From positions 1 to 64,000 of the forward strand of contig WGOE01000011.1 in the NCBI GenBank assembly GCA_016124195.1: a stretch of 64,000 nucleotides of DNA. Direction: 5' to 3'. This DNA comes from a bacterium. Its GTDB lineage: Bacteria > Pseudomonadota > Alphaproteobacteria > Rhodobacterales > Rhodobacteraceae. The notes beneath the pieces are model-generated. The model saw nothing but the letters and a program-made list of their open reading frames with translations, did no database searches and was not told the DNA's origin. Made by a program: the position numbers and the translations under genes. Position 1 is the stretch's first letter. The number at the start of each line of letters is the position of its first letter. This document shows positions 26,758 to 35,300 of the stretch, in pieces.

Positions 26758-27765
26758 ATGACCATCACCAACTTGAACGATCTCGTCTCTGCCGGGTTGA
26801 CGCGCGACAGTGCCACGGCACTGGCTCCGGTCACCGACCAGTTCCGCCTGCGTATCACCCCAGAGATGGCGCAGACCACGCCCGGCGTTGCCCGCCAGTT
26901 CGTCCCGAGCCTCGCCGAACTGCTGATCCGGGCCGAAGAGCTGGCCGACCCGATCGGCGACCATGTCCATGAACCGGCCCCGGGCGTCACCCATCGCTAC
27001 CCCGACCGCGTGATCCTGCATGCCACACAAACCTGCGAGGTCTACTGCCGTTTCTGCTTTCGCCGCGAGACGGTCGGCGCCGCCGGCCCGCTTTCGGACG
27101 AGGCGCTGGACCAGGCGATCGACTATATCGCCGCCACCCCGGCGATCTGGGAGGTGATCCTGACGGGCGGCGACCCGATGACGCTGTCGCCGCGCCGGCT
27201 CAAGGCGCTGATCGACCGTCTGGCCGCCGTGCCGCATGTCGAGGTGATCCGCTTTCACACCCGCGTGCCGGTCGTGGCGCCCGACCGCGTCGACGAAGCC
27301 TTGCTCGCGGCCCTCAGGACCCGGCCGGCGGTCTATGTGGTGATCCACACCAACCACCCGGCCGAGCTGACGGCCAAGGCCTGCGCCGCCCTTGCCCGGC
27401 TTGTCGGGGCCGGCGTGCCGCTTTTGTCGCAATCGGTGCTGCTCAAGGGCGTGAACGACGACGTGGCCACCTTGGAAAGCCTGTTCCGCGCCCTGATCCG
27501 CAACCGGGTCAAGCCCTATTACCTGCATCACGCCGACCTTGCGAAGGGCACCAGCCATTTTCGCACGACCGTGGCCGAGGGTCAGGCCCTGATGCAGGCG
27601 CTGCGCGGCCGGCTCTCCGGCATCGCCCTTCCGACCTATGTGCTTGATATTCCGGGCGGTCATGGCAAGGTGCCGATCGGCCCGGCCTATATCCAGACCG
27701 GCGATGGCCATCACATGGTGTCCGATCCAAAGGGCGAGCGGCACCTCTATCACGACCCAACCTGA
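26758..27765 (+). CDS. lysine 2,3-aminomutase-like radical SAM protein (KamA/EpmB family)
   Basis: A 335-residue radical-SAM PLP enzyme. Seen: TQTCEVYCRFCFRRE with cluster cysteines 93, 97 and 100, LTGGDPMTLSP, and the PLP-lysine block DIPGGHGKVPIGP near the C-terminus. Length fits EpmB, which beta-lysylates elongation factor P, better than clostridial KamA (over 400 residues), but neither efp nor epmA is in the window. Lysine mutase acting in degradation is the alternative. Divergent from the MltB gene with a 105-base gap. Confidence 0.88.
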   Translation: MTITNLNDLVSAGLTRDSATALAPVTDQFRLRITPEMAQTTPGVARQFVPSLAELLIRAEELADPIGDHVHEPAPGVTHRYPDRVILHATQTCEVYCRFCFRRETVGAAGPLSDEALDQAIDYIAATPAIWEVILTGGDPMTLSPRRLKALIDRLAAVPHVEVIRFHTRVPVVAPDRVDEALLAALRTRPAVYVVIHTNHPAELTAKACAALARLVGAGVPLLSQSVLLKGVNDDVATLESLFRALIRNRVKPYYLHHADLAKGTSHFRTTVAEGQALMQALRGRLSGIALPTYVLDIPGGHGKVPIGPAYIQTGDGHHMVSDPKGERHLYHDPT

Positions 27766-27787
27766 TCCAATTCATCTGTTCCCAAAT

Positions 27788-27819
27788 ACCCCGGGGGTCC
27801 GGGGGCAGAGCCCCGGGGT
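27788..27819. repeat. GC-rich inverted repeat between kamA-like gene and lolA
   Basis: ACCCCGGGG (27788-27796) and CCCCGGGGT (27811-27819) form a nine-base stem around GTCCGGGGGCAGAG. The arms are each nearly palindromic, so several structures are possible. Similar CCCCGGGGCTCTGCCCC sequences are, from memory, common between genes in Rhodobacteraceae. It could end transcription of the upstream gene. Confidence 0.5.
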
Positions 27820-27929
27820 TGCCGCATGCCCGGTGTCTTCAGCCTTGGCAACCCGCCGGCCCGGCGCCTCGCATCCTGTTGAACCCGCCGGGGGATGCGA
27901 AGCGGCCCGTCCTCGCCTATATTGACCGC

Positions 27930-28538
27930 ATGATCCAGTTACGCGCCGCACTCCTCGCCCCGCTTGCCCTGAGCTTTGGCCTCTCTGCCCAGGCAGCAGA
28001 AGTTCCGCTTGACCAGTTGTCCGCCTATATCAACGGCTTGACCACGGCCGAGGCACGCTTCGTGCAGACCAACGCCGATGGCAGTGTGGCGCAGGGCCGC
28101 ATCATCCTGCAGCGCCCGGGCCGCGCACGCTTTGAATATGATCCGCCAGATCGCAACCTTGTCCTCGCTTCCAGCAATACGGTCGCGATCTTCGATGCGA
28201 AATCCAACCAGCCGCCCGAGCAATACCCGTTGGCGCGCACGCCGCTGAACCTGATCCTCGCCGCCAATGTCGATCTGACCACGGCCAAGATGGTGGTCGA
28301 CCACGCCGAGGTGGACGGCGCCACCCATGTTCTGGCACAGGACCCCAAGCATCCTGACTATGGCATGATCGAACTGGTCTTCAGCGAAGATCCGGTGGCC
28401 TTGACCAAATGGATCATCACCGACGACGTGGGCAACCAGACTTCGGTCGAACTTTCATCGTTCAAGCTTGGCGAGACCTATCCGATCAGCACCTTCTCGA
28501 TCGACGCCGAGACCGAGCGCCGCCATCCAGCCCGCTAG
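27930..28538 (+). CDS. lolA: outer membrane lipoprotein carrier protein LolA
   Basis: A 202-residue periplasmic chaperone that carries lipoproteins from LolCDE to the outer membrane. A signal peptide ends near residue 22 (LSFGLSAQA before AEVP). The LolA fold is shown by FVQTNADGSVAQGRIILQRPGRARFEYDPP split over its strands and by VSFxD-like LVFSEDPVALTKWIITD. The start at ATG 27930 places the signal peptide at the N-terminus; an upstream in-frame extension to 27819 crosses the repeat and is rejected. Its nearness to ftsK is a usual arrangement in the group. Confidence 0.9.
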   Translation: MIQLRAALLAPLALSFGLSAQAAEVPLDQLSAYINGLTTAEARFVQTNADGSVAQGRIILQRPGRARFEYDPPDRNLVLASSNTVAIFDAKSNQPPEQYPLARTPLNLILAANVDLTTAKMVVDHAEVDGATHVLAQDPKHPDYGMIELVFSEDPVALTKWIITDDVGNQTSVELSSFKLGETYPISTFSIDAETERRHPAR

Positions 28539-28563
28539 GTCCGGGCACTAATCCGCGGCGGTC

Positions 28564-29145
28564 CTAGCGCAGGCAGGTCAGCAGTTGCGTGTGGTACATG
28601 TCTGCCCGGTTTCCAACCCGGGTTGCCACGTCGACCAGCCAGCGCTTGCTCTTGTAACTCTGCCGCGCAAAGCCGTTGCGACCCTCGTGATAGGCCAGAT
28701 ACTGGTTGGCCGCATCCGACTTGGGGATGCCCAGGCGCTGCGTCGTACCGTCGATGTACCAGCCCATGAAATCGGTCGCATCGCGGATATTGTCGCGCCG
28801 CGCGCCCGAACGGTGCTGTTCGGCCCGGTAGTCGTCCCAGGTGCTGTCCAGCGCTTGCGCATAGCCATAGGCAGAGCTTTGCCGCCCCAGCGGGATCACC
28901 CCAAGCGCAAACTGGTGCGGTGTGCGCGCATTGCCGATAAACTTGGATTCCTGATACAGAACAGCCATTTGGACCGAAATCGGCACGCCCCATCTGCTTT
29001 GGACGCTGCGCATGGCGGCCAGGTAGTGCGGACGTTGCTGGATGACCGCGCAGGCATCATCCATGTGGCGCGGCGCCGAAAAGTTGCCGCCCCCGCAAGA
29101 GGCCAGAAACAGCAACAGCATCGACGCACGGAGAGTTCTGCTCAT
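28564..29145 (-). CDS. lipoprotein with transglycosylase SLT domain
   Basis: A 193-residue predicted lipoprotein: a short signal peptide with lipobox LASC (Cys17) followed by GGG. The SLT fold is suggested by VQMAVLYQESKFIGNAR with the likely catalytic Glu (about 66), GYAQALDSTWDDYR and NQYLAYHEGRNGFAR. It is much shorter than MltC or Slt, so it is a minimal single-domain member. Peptidoglycan cleavage at the outer membrane is inferred. It is convergent with lolA and divergent from hspQ; the shared 233-base upstream region is AT-richer than its surroundings. Confidence 0.85.
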   Translation of the reverse strand: MSRTLRASMLLLFLASCGGGNFSAPRHMDDACAVIQQRPHYLAAMRSVQSRWGVPISVQMAVLYQESKFIGNARTPHQFALGVIPLGRQSSAYGYAQALDSTWDDYRAEQHRSGARRDNIRDATDFMGWYIDGTTQRLGIPKSDAANQYLAYHEGRNGFARQSYKSKRWLVDVATRVGNRADMYHTQLLTCLR

Positions 29146-29378
29146 CTGCCCCTCATGCGTTCATATTATTTTGTGTGAACATAGGCGAAAAGTGAAAGAC
29201 TTCCAATGACTTTGCTGGGTCTTGCGGCGGGAAATCCGGCAGTGTGTCCGGCTCCGGGCCGGCAGGAAGCCGCTCAGTTACGGAACAAAGCGCCCAGATT
29301 GTTTCCCCTCAAACCCGGGTGATCGGTGGACAGCGGCGCGCTGCGGGATTAGTAAATCGCAATGGGGAGTCTGTGACG

Positions 29379-29705
29379 ATGCTGAGAACGGCCGCAAAAT
29401 ACCACATCGGTCAAGTGCTGCGGCATCGCAAGCATCCGTTCCGTGGGGTCGTGTTCGACGTGGACGCGATGTTTTCCAACACAGATGAGTGGTACGAAAA
29501 CATCCCCGAAGAGGCGCGCCCCTCGAAAAATCAGCCCTTCTACCACCTTCTGGCCGAGAACGACCAAAGCTATTACGTGGCTTATGTGTCCGAACAGAAC
29601 CTTGTGCCGGACGAAACCGGCGAGCCGGTCAGCCATCCGGACCTGCCCGACCTCTTCGGTGACTTCGCCGATGGCCGCTATCCGCTGCAATTTCAATTGA
29701 ACTGA
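29379..29705 (+). CDS. hspQ: heat shock protein HspQ
   Basis: A 108-residue YccV/HspQ protein, a small beta-barrel that in Enterobacteria is an acid- and heat-induced specificity factor of Lon and binds hemimethylated DNA in vitro. Seen: AKYHIGQVLRHRKHPFRGVV, DEWYENIP and PFYHLLAEN, then YVAYVSEQNLV, all conserved in the family. GGGGAG lies 10 bases before ATG 29379; a 45-residue in-frame extension is not supported. The upstream region to 29146 holds no gene that I can support. Confidence 0.92.
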   Translation: MLRTAAKYHIGQVLRHRKHPFRGVVFDVDAMFSNTDEWYENIPEEARPSKNQPFYHLLAENDQSYYVAYVSEQNLVPDETGEPVSHPDLPDLFGDFADGRYPLQFQLN

Positions 29706-29783
29706 ACCAGTTTTTCGGCCGGCGCTTACCAAAAGGTAACGACTGTCTCCTACCCTCGCCCGAACAGCAGGATGGAGCTTGCC

Positions 29784-30119
29784 ATGAACCTCGACACCAC
29801 ACATGAAGGCGAAATCATCCTGATCCGGGTGATGGATGACCGTATCGATGCGGCCAGCGCCATTCAATTCAAGGAACGGATGCGCGAAATCGTGGCGGTG
29901 CCCAGCCTTCGGGTCGTGCTCGACATGTCAAACGTGGGCTTCCTGGACAGTTCAGGGCTTGGCGCCGTCGTGGCCGTGATGAAAGCCCTGGGGCCGTTGC
30001 GCCGGCTGGAACTTTCCGGCCTGACGCCCACTGTCGAAAAGGTGTTCCGCCTGACCCGGATGGATTCGGTTTTCACGATCCACAAGACGCTGCCCGCCGA
30101 CCTGCGGCGTGCGGGCTGA
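29784..30119 (+). CDS. STAS-domain anti-sigma factor antagonist
   Basis: A 111-residue STAS protein of the SpoIIAA/RsbV type. The segment NVGFLDSSGLGAVVAVMKA has the DSSGLG motif whose Ser is the phosphorylation site in partner switching. The N-terminal EGEIILIRVMDDRIDAAS strands are standard. GGAG lies 6 bases before ATG 29784. Followed after 7 bases by the HATPase gene, its expected kinase partner. Confidence 0.9.
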   Translation: MNLDTTHEGEIILIRVMDDRIDAASAIQFKERMREIVAVPSLRVVLDMSNVGFLDSSGLGAVVAVMKALGPLRRLELSGLTPTVEKVFRLTRMDSVFTIHKTLPADLRRAG

Positions 30120-30126
30120 GGCTGCG

Positions 30127-30579
30127 ATGGCAGAACGCTTGTCTTTCACGCCTCCCGATCAGGCACGCATCGTGATCGGTTCAACGATGCTCGATGTGCG
30201 CGCCGGCCTTGCCGACCTGATGGCCTGCCCCATCGTGCAGGGCCTGAGCGCGGATTGCCTCAGCACGACGGAAATCGTGCTGGCCGAGGCGCTGAACAAC
30301 GTGGTCGAACACGCCTATGCCAGATTCGCCGGCGAGATCGAGGTGGAGTTGCGGCGCGATTCGGATCAGCTGCGCTTTCACATCAAGGACAAGGGTCTGC
30401 CGATGCCGGACGCCGAACCGCCGGCCGGCTATCCGCCTGCGGTCGGCAGTTTCGATGACCTGCCAGAGGGGGGATTCGGCTGGTTCCTGATTCGCACCCT
30501 GTCCTGCGATCTGGCCTACCGCCGCGAGGGCGACCTGAACCTCTTGAGCTTTGGTGTCGTCCTGGACAATGCGGCCTGA
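30127..30579 (+). CDS. anti-sigma kinase-type HATPase (RsbW/SpoIIAB family)
   Basis: A 150-residue HATPase_c_2 protein. Seen: the N-box helix ALNNVVEHAYAR (about 62-73), the G1 box FHIKDKGLPMP with the ATP-binding Asp, and GGFGWFLIRTLSCDL (G2). It would bind and phosphorylate the STAS protein encoded just upstream. No target sigma factor or PP2C phosphatase is adjacent, and the RpoE at 59 kb is of a different class, so the regulated output is unknown. Confidence 0.87.
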   Translation: MAERLSFTPPDQARIVIGSTMLDVRAGLADLMACPIVQGLSADCLSTTEIVLAEALNNVVEHAYARFAGEIEVELRRDSDQLRFHIKDKGLPMPDAEPPAGYPPAVGSFDDLPEGGFGWFLIRTLSCDLAYRREGDLNLLSFGVVLDNAA

Positions 30580-30831
30580 CCTGCCACATTGGTTAAAATT
30601 GCGAAAGAGTGACACGCAAAGGTCTGAATCCACCCGCATTTCCGCCCGGACGCCACATCATCCTCGGTCTTGTAGCTGCATAAAGCTTCCCTCGGCGCTG
30701 CGGATGTTAGCCCCCACCCAATACGTGGCGCCGAGGTTCCACTTCTGGCCGGTCCCGACCGCAATTCCTTTGGACGGCCCTCTTCACCTTTCGCGGTGCG
30801 CACCCTAGGCTTGCCGCAAAAGAGGTGAGAC

Positions 30832-32403
30832 ATGCGCGACTTTCAACGTCCTGGCCGTTCTGCCGTCTATGCCGCCAGCGGAATGTGCGCGACGTCGCAC
30901 CCGCTTGCGGCTCAGGTGGCGGTTGAAACCCTGAAAGCCGGCGGCAATGCCGTCGATGCCGCGATTGCGGGCGCCGTGGTGCTGGGGATTTGCGAGCCGC
31001 AGATGACCGGTCTGGGCGGCGATTGCTTCGTCCTGCTCAAGCCCGCCGGGGAAGAGCGGGTTCTTGCCTTGAACGGTTCGGGGCGCGCCCCGGCCGCGGC
31101 CTCGGCCGCTGATCTGCGCGCCAAGGGACACAAGGCCGTCCCGGTGCGCGGGATCGAGGCCGTCACCCTGCCCGGCGCCGTCGATGCCTTTTGCCGTCTG
31201 TCAGCCGATTGGGGCCGCCTTGGCATCGCGAACAGCCTGGCACCGGCCATCCATTATGCCGACCATGGCGTGCCCGTGGCGCCGCGCGTGGCCTTCGACT
31301 GGGTCGAAGACGGCGCCTTCCTGCACGGCAAGGCCCGCGACTTCTACCTGCCCGACGGCACTGCCCCGAGGATCGGCCAGATCTTCAAGGCGCCAGGCCA
31401 GGCCGAGGTTCTGCGCCGCATCGCAGCCGAAGGCCGCGCCGGGTTTTACGAGGGCGAGGTCGCCGAAGACCTGATCACCTCGCTGCGCGCCCTGGGCGGC
31501 TTGCACACGATGGACGATCTTGCCGCCACCAGCGCCACCTGGGGCGAGCCGGTCTCTGGCACCTATGGCGACGTCACTCTCCTGGAGCATCCGCCGAACG
31601 GCCAGGGCGCCACGGCGATCCTCTTGCTCAACATTCTCAAGCACTTCGACCTCAAGTCGATGGACCCGTTCGGCACGATGCGCGCCCATGTGGAGGCCGA
31701 GGCGACCAAGCTCGCCTATGACGCCCGCAACCGTTTCATCGCCGAACACAGCCCGCGGCTCGACCACATGCTGTCAGACGAAACGGCGGCAAAACTCGCC
31801 GCCCTGATCGACCCCAAACGTGCCTCCCCCACCCCGCATCCCCTGGCGGAGGCCGTCCACAAGGATACGATCTACATCACCGTGGTCGACAAGGACCGCA
31901 TGGCCGTCTCGCTGATCTATTCGATCTACTTCGGCTTCGGCAGCGGCATGGCCTCCGAGAAGTTCGGCATCCTCTACCAGAATCGTGGGGCGGGATTTAC
32001 CCTGACCGAAGGCCACCCGAACGAGCTGGCCGGCGCCAAGCGCCCGATGCACACGATCATTCCCGCCATGCTCAAGCGTGACGGCAAGGTGATCATGCCC
32101 TTCGGCGTGATGGGCGGCGCCTATCAGCCGGCCGGACACGCGCGCTTTGTCTCGAACCTCATCGACTATGGGATGGACCAGCAAGAGGCGCTCGACGGGC
32201 CACGCAGTTTTTCGTGGGTCGATGGCATGCAGGTCGAACGCGGCTATTCCGACACGGTGCGCGCGGAACTTGCCCAGATGGGGCATGAGGTGGTCGTCCC
32301 GCATGACCCCCTGGGCGGCGCGCAGAACATCCTGATCGACGAAAGCGGCATCCTGATCGGTGCTTCGGATCCGCGCAAGGATGGCTGCGCGCTTGGCTAT
32401 TGA
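30832..32403 (+). CDS. ggt: gamma-glutamyltransferase family protein
   Basis: A 523-residue N-terminal-nucleophile hydrolase of the gamma-glutamyltransferase family. Seen: GGNAVDAAIAGAVVLGICEPQMTGLGGD near the N-terminus (in two conserved blocks), NGSGRAPA, HPPNGQG, the autoprocessing/nucleophile Thr346 in KDTIYITVVDKD, and GGAYQPAGH and GGAQNILID at the C-terminus. The usual TTH after the nucleophile is TIY here, so activity is less certain. No signal peptide is seen, suggesting a cytoplasmic enzyme of the RSP-type GGT group. AGAGGTGA precedes the ATG. Confidence 0.87.
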   Translation: MRDFQRPGRSAVYAASGMCATSHPLAAQVAVETLKAGGNAVDAAIAGAVVLGICEPQMTGLGGDCFVLLKPAGEERVLALNGSGRAPAAASAADLRAKGHKAVPVRGIEAVTLPGAVDAFCRLSADWGRLGIANSLAPAIHYADHGVPVAPRVAFDWVEDGAFLHGKARDFYLPDGTAPRIGQIFKAPGQAEVLRRIAAEGRAGFYEGEVAEDLITSLRALGGLHTMDDLAATSATWGEPVSGTYGDVTLLEHPPNGQGATAILLLNILKHFDLKSMDPFGTMRAHVEAEATKLAYDARNRFIAEHSPRLDHMLSDETAAKLAALIDPKRASPTPHPLAEAVHKDTIYITVVDKDRMAVSLIYSIYFGFGSGMASEKFGILYQNRGAGFTLTEGHPNELAGAKRPMHTIIPAMLKRDGKVIMPFGVMGGAYQPAGHARFVSNLIDYGMDQQEALDGPRSFSWVDGMQVERGYSDTVRAELAQMGHEVVVPHDPLGGAQNILIDESGILIGASDPRKDGCALGY

Positions 32404-32413
32404 GGGGGAAGCG

Positions 32414-32866
32414 ATGGACCGCGCCGCGATTTCAGCCAGCATCCTGGCCCTCACCGAAGGCGAAACCGATACCGTGGCGCTGATGGCCACCGTCGCCTGC
32501 GAGGTGCACCATCATCATCCTCTGGCAGACTGGACCGGGTTTTACCGGGTCGTGGCGCCCGAGCTTTTGAAGATCGGACCCTATCAGGGCGGGCATGGCT
32601 GCCTGGTCATCCCCTTTTCGCGCGGGGTCTGCGGCGCTGCGGCGCGCAGCGGCAAGGTGCTGAACGTGCCCGATGTCGACGCCTTCCCCGACCACATAGC
32701 CTGCGCATCCTCCACCCGGTCGGAACTGGTCCTGCCCGTGTGGAACGGCTTCGGACGGCTTCTGGGTGTGCTGGACATCGACAGTGACACGCCGGCTGCC
32801 TTTACGGCCGAGGACGAGGCCTGGCTGGTGCCGCTGCTGGCCCAAGTCTTTGCAAAGGCTGAGTGA
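32414..32866 (+). CDS. free methionine-(R)-sulfoxide reductase (GAF domain)
   Basis: A 150-residue GAF-domain protein. The pattern GPYQGGHGCLVIPFSRGVCG, followed by NVPDVDAFPDHIAC, keeps three cysteines in the positions used by fRMsr, which reduces free methionine-R-sulfoxide with thioredoxin. The VLDIDSDTPAAFT block is also conserved. AGGGGGAAG precedes ATG 32414; the in-frame extension to 32360 lies inside ggt. Stop overlaps the next start (TGATG). Confidence 0.88.
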   Translation: MDRAAISASILALTEGETDTVALMATVACEVHHHHPLADWTGFYRVVAPELLKIGPYQGGHGCLVIPFSRGVCGAAARSGKVLNVPDVDAFPDHIACASSTRSELVLPVWNGFGRLLGVLDIDSDTPAAFTAEDEAWLVPLLAQVFAKAE

Positions 32867-33603
32867 TGCAGGGATCATGCCTTTGCGGCGGCGTGACCTT
32901 CACGGCGGAGCCGCCACTGCGGCCCGTGATCGTCTGCCATTGCACGCAATGCCGCAGAACCTCGGGCCATGTCTGGGCCGCGACCGCCGTGCCGATGGAC
33001 CGGTTCCATCTGACCGGGACCGCCGGCCTGCGCTGGTATCGGTCTTCCTCGCAGGCAGAGCGCGGCTTTTGCGCGCTCTGCGGCGCCAGCCTGTTCTGGA
33101 AACCCGAGGGCGCGGACCGCATCAGCATTGCCGCCGGTGCGCTGGAGGGGCCGACGGGCCTCGAGATCGAGGCTCACTGGCATCTTGAGGATGCGGGCGA
33201 CTACTACACGACCCCGGCCACGGCCGATCATCTGCGGGGACAGTGCCTGTGCGGCGCGAACTGCTTCACCCTGCCCGGCCCGATGGGTGCGGTGACGGCC
33301 TGCCATTGCACGCAATGCCGCAAGCTCTCCGGCCATTTTGCCGCGTCCTTCGACGTGGACGAAGCGCTGCTGCACTGGCTTGACCGGTCGGTCGCCGAAT
33401 TTGTCACGCCCGGCGGCGGTGAGCGCGGGTTTTGCCCGACCTGCGGCTCCAGCCTTTATTTCCGCAAGGACGGCGTCTTTTCGGTCGAGGCGGGCTGCAT
33501 CGACAATCCGACTGGCGGCCAATTGTCCCGCCATATCTTCGCCGCCGACAAGGGCGACTACTACGCGCTGACCGACGGTCTTCCGCAATCGGCCGAGGCC
33601 TGA
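32866..33603 (+). CDS. tandem GFA-domain protein (CENP-V/GFA family)
   Basis: A 245-residue protein made of two GFA domains in one chain. Domain 1 (about 2-115): GSCLCGG, CHCTQCRRTSG, GFCALCGASLFW. Domain 2 (about 125-235): GQCLCGA, CHCTQCRKLSGH, GFCPTCGSSLYF. Each has the full set of zinc-ligand cysteines. Single-domain GFA proteins include the S-(hydroxymethyl)glutathione synthase fold, but most members are uncharacterised. The start overlaps the fRMsr stop (TGATG), so the two are translationally coupled. Confidence 0.88.
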   Translation: MQGSCLCGGVTFTAEPPLRPVIVCHCTQCRRTSGHVWAATAVPMDRFHLTGTAGLRWYRSSSQAERGFCALCGASLFWKPEGADRISIAAGALEGPTGLEIEAHWHLEDAGDYYTTPATADHLRGQCLCGANCFTLPGPMGAVTACHCTQCRKLSGHFAASFDVDEALLHWLDRSVAEFVTPGGGERGFCPTCGSSLYFRKDGVFSVEAGCIDNPTGGQLSRHIFAADKGDYYALTDGLPQSAEA

Positions 33604-33637
33604 TAGGACCCTGCCAAAGGCCAGAACGGAGGCAAAC

Positions 33638-34534
33638 TTGGCAGAGATCATCCTACTCGACGGCGGCATGGGGCAGGAACTTGTGGCGCGCTCGGGCGAT
33701 GCGCCGACGCCGCTCTGGGCGACGCGGGTGATGATCGACCATCCCGGTCTGGTGCAGGCGATCCACGACGATTATTTTGCCGCAGGGGCCTCGGTGGCCA
33801 CGACCAACACCTACAACATCCTGCACGACCGGCTTGAGGGCGTGGGCCTTGACGCCCTGTTCCACACGCTGCATCTGCGCGCGCTCGCCGAGGCGCATGA
33901 GGCCAAGGCCAAAGCCGGGCGCGGGATGATTGCGGGCTCGATGGGGCCCTTGGGCGAATCCTACCGCCCGGATCTTACGCCTCCGGTCGCGGTCTCCGCC
34001 CCGCAATACGCGGAAAAGGCACGGATTCTGGCGCCGCATGTGGATGTGATCCTGCTTGAGACCATGTCCTCTCTGGGACTGGCCGAGGGCGCCTTGCAGG
34101 GCGCTCAGGCGGCGGGCCTGCCGGTCTGGCTTTCGGTTTCGGTCGATGACCGGGATGGCAGCCGCCTGCGCTCGGGCGAGCCGATCGCAGGCCTCAGCGA
34201 CCTGATTGCCGCCTATCCCACCGCGGCGGTGCTGGCCAATTGCTCGATGCCAGAGGCGATGGCGGCAGCGCTGAGCGTCCTCTCGGGCATGGGCCTGCCC
34301 TTCGGCGCCTATGCCAACGGCTTTTCCGAAATCTCCAACCTGCCCTTGCCGGCGGGCGGCGGCGCGCCGGACTATACCCACCGGCATGACCTTACCCCCG
34401 AGAAATATGCCGATTTCGCCCTGACTTGGGTGAAGATGGGCGCCACCATCGTCGGCGGCTGCTGCGAGGTCGGTCCGGCCCATATCCGCCACCTTGCGCA
34501 GCGGTTAAAAGACGAGGGCCACAGCCTCCGATGA
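33638..34534 (+). CDS. homocysteine S-methyltransferase family protein
   Basis: A 298-residue TIM-barrel methyltransferase of the BHMT/MetH N-domain family. Seen: LLDGGMGQEL, TTNTYN, the first zinc Cys in VLANCSMPEA, and the paired zinc cysteines in VGGCCEVGPAHI. It probably transfers a methyl group to homocysteine; the donor (betaine, S-methylmethionine or other) is not readable. The start codon is TTG 33638, placed by CGGAGG 6 bases upstream, with no closer ATG. Overlaps the RluA-type gene by ATGA. Confidence 0.87.
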   Translation: MAEIILLDGGMGQELVARSGDAPTPLWATRVMIDHPGLVQAIHDDYFAAGASVATTNTYNILHDRLEGVGLDALFHTLHLRALAEAHEAKAKAGRGMIAGSMGPLGESYRPDLTPPVAVSAPQYAEKARILAPHVDVILLETMSSLGLAEGALQGAQAAGLPVWLSVSVDDRDGSRLRSGEPIAGLSDLIAAYPTAAVLANCSMPEAMAAALSVLSGMGLPFGAYANGFSEISNLPLPAGGGAPDYTHRHDLTPEKYADFALTWVKMGATIVGGCCEVGPAHIRHLAQRLKDEGHSLR

Positions 34535-35181
34535 AGGATTTCGACTACAATCCGCCCGACGTGCCCTTGAGCATCCTTTACCAGGACCGCGTGATCCTGG
34601 TTGTGGACAAGCCGGCCGGCCTTCTGTCGGTGCCGGGCAAGCTTGAAGGGCGGGCGGATTGCCTCGAAACCCGCCTGCGCCGCGCCTATCCCGGCACGCT
34701 TCTGGTGCATCGGCTGGATTGCGACACGTCGGGCGTGATGATCTTTGCCCGCAACAAGGCCGCGCAGGGCTTTCTCGGACAAGAGTTCGAACAGAGGCGG
34801 GCGCGAAAAACCTATGTGGCGCGGGTATTTGGCGCCTTGCAGCCCGATCAGGGTCAGGTCGATCTGCCGATCGGCGTCGATTGGCCGAACCGGCCGCGCC
34901 AGATGGTCGATCCGGTCAATGGCCGTGCCGCCGTGACCGAATGGCAGGTGCTGGACCGCAGCGACAGCGAAACGCGCGTGCTCTTGCATCCGCTGACCGG
35001 GCGCAGCCACCAGCTGCGCGTCCATATGCTCAGCCTCGGACATCCGATCCTGGGCGACCCGATCTATGCCGAGGGGGCTGCGGCCGCCTTCCCGCGACTG
35101 ATGCTGCATGCCCAGAGCCTGGCCCTGCACCACCCCGACACCAGGGCCTGGATCGAGTTCACCGCCCTCTGCCCGTTCTGA
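34531..35181 (+). CDS. RluA family pseudouridine synthase
   Basis: A 216-residue pseudouridine synthase. The catalytic Asp is in HRLDCDTSGVMIFA (about residue 56), with LTGRSHQLRVHM and GHPILGDPIYA in the C-terminal half as in RluA. No S4 domain is present. RluA itself modifies 23S rRNA position 746 and tRNA position 32, and this short form fits RluA, but the exact target is inferred. Start overlaps the upstream stop (ATGA). Confidence 0.9.
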   Translation: MKDFDYNPPDVPLSILYQDRVILVVDKPAGLLSVPGKLEGRADCLETRLRRAYPGTLLVHRLDCDTSGVMIFARNKAAQGFLGQEFEQRRARKTYVARVFGALQPDQGQVDLPIGVDWPNRPRQMVDPVNGRAAVTEWQVLDRSDSETRVLLHPLTGRSHQLRVHMLSLGHPILGDPIYAEGAAAAFPRLMLHAQSLALHHPDTRAWIEFTALCPF

Positions 35182-35300
35182 GCCGCCCAAAAAAGTGTTA
35201 CCGGCCATAAGCTCTTATCCGGTCAGTCATTCTTTCATGCTAACACTTGCAGTCAGGATCGATCGCGCCCCGAATGGCGCCGGAAACGAGGATTGCGTGC

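Noticed and set aside
30580-30831. Possible RNA gene between the HATPase and ggt
   Set aside because: Some GC-rich pairing exists but no conserved RNA structure or promoter pair could be recognised; the region is left as a promoter region.
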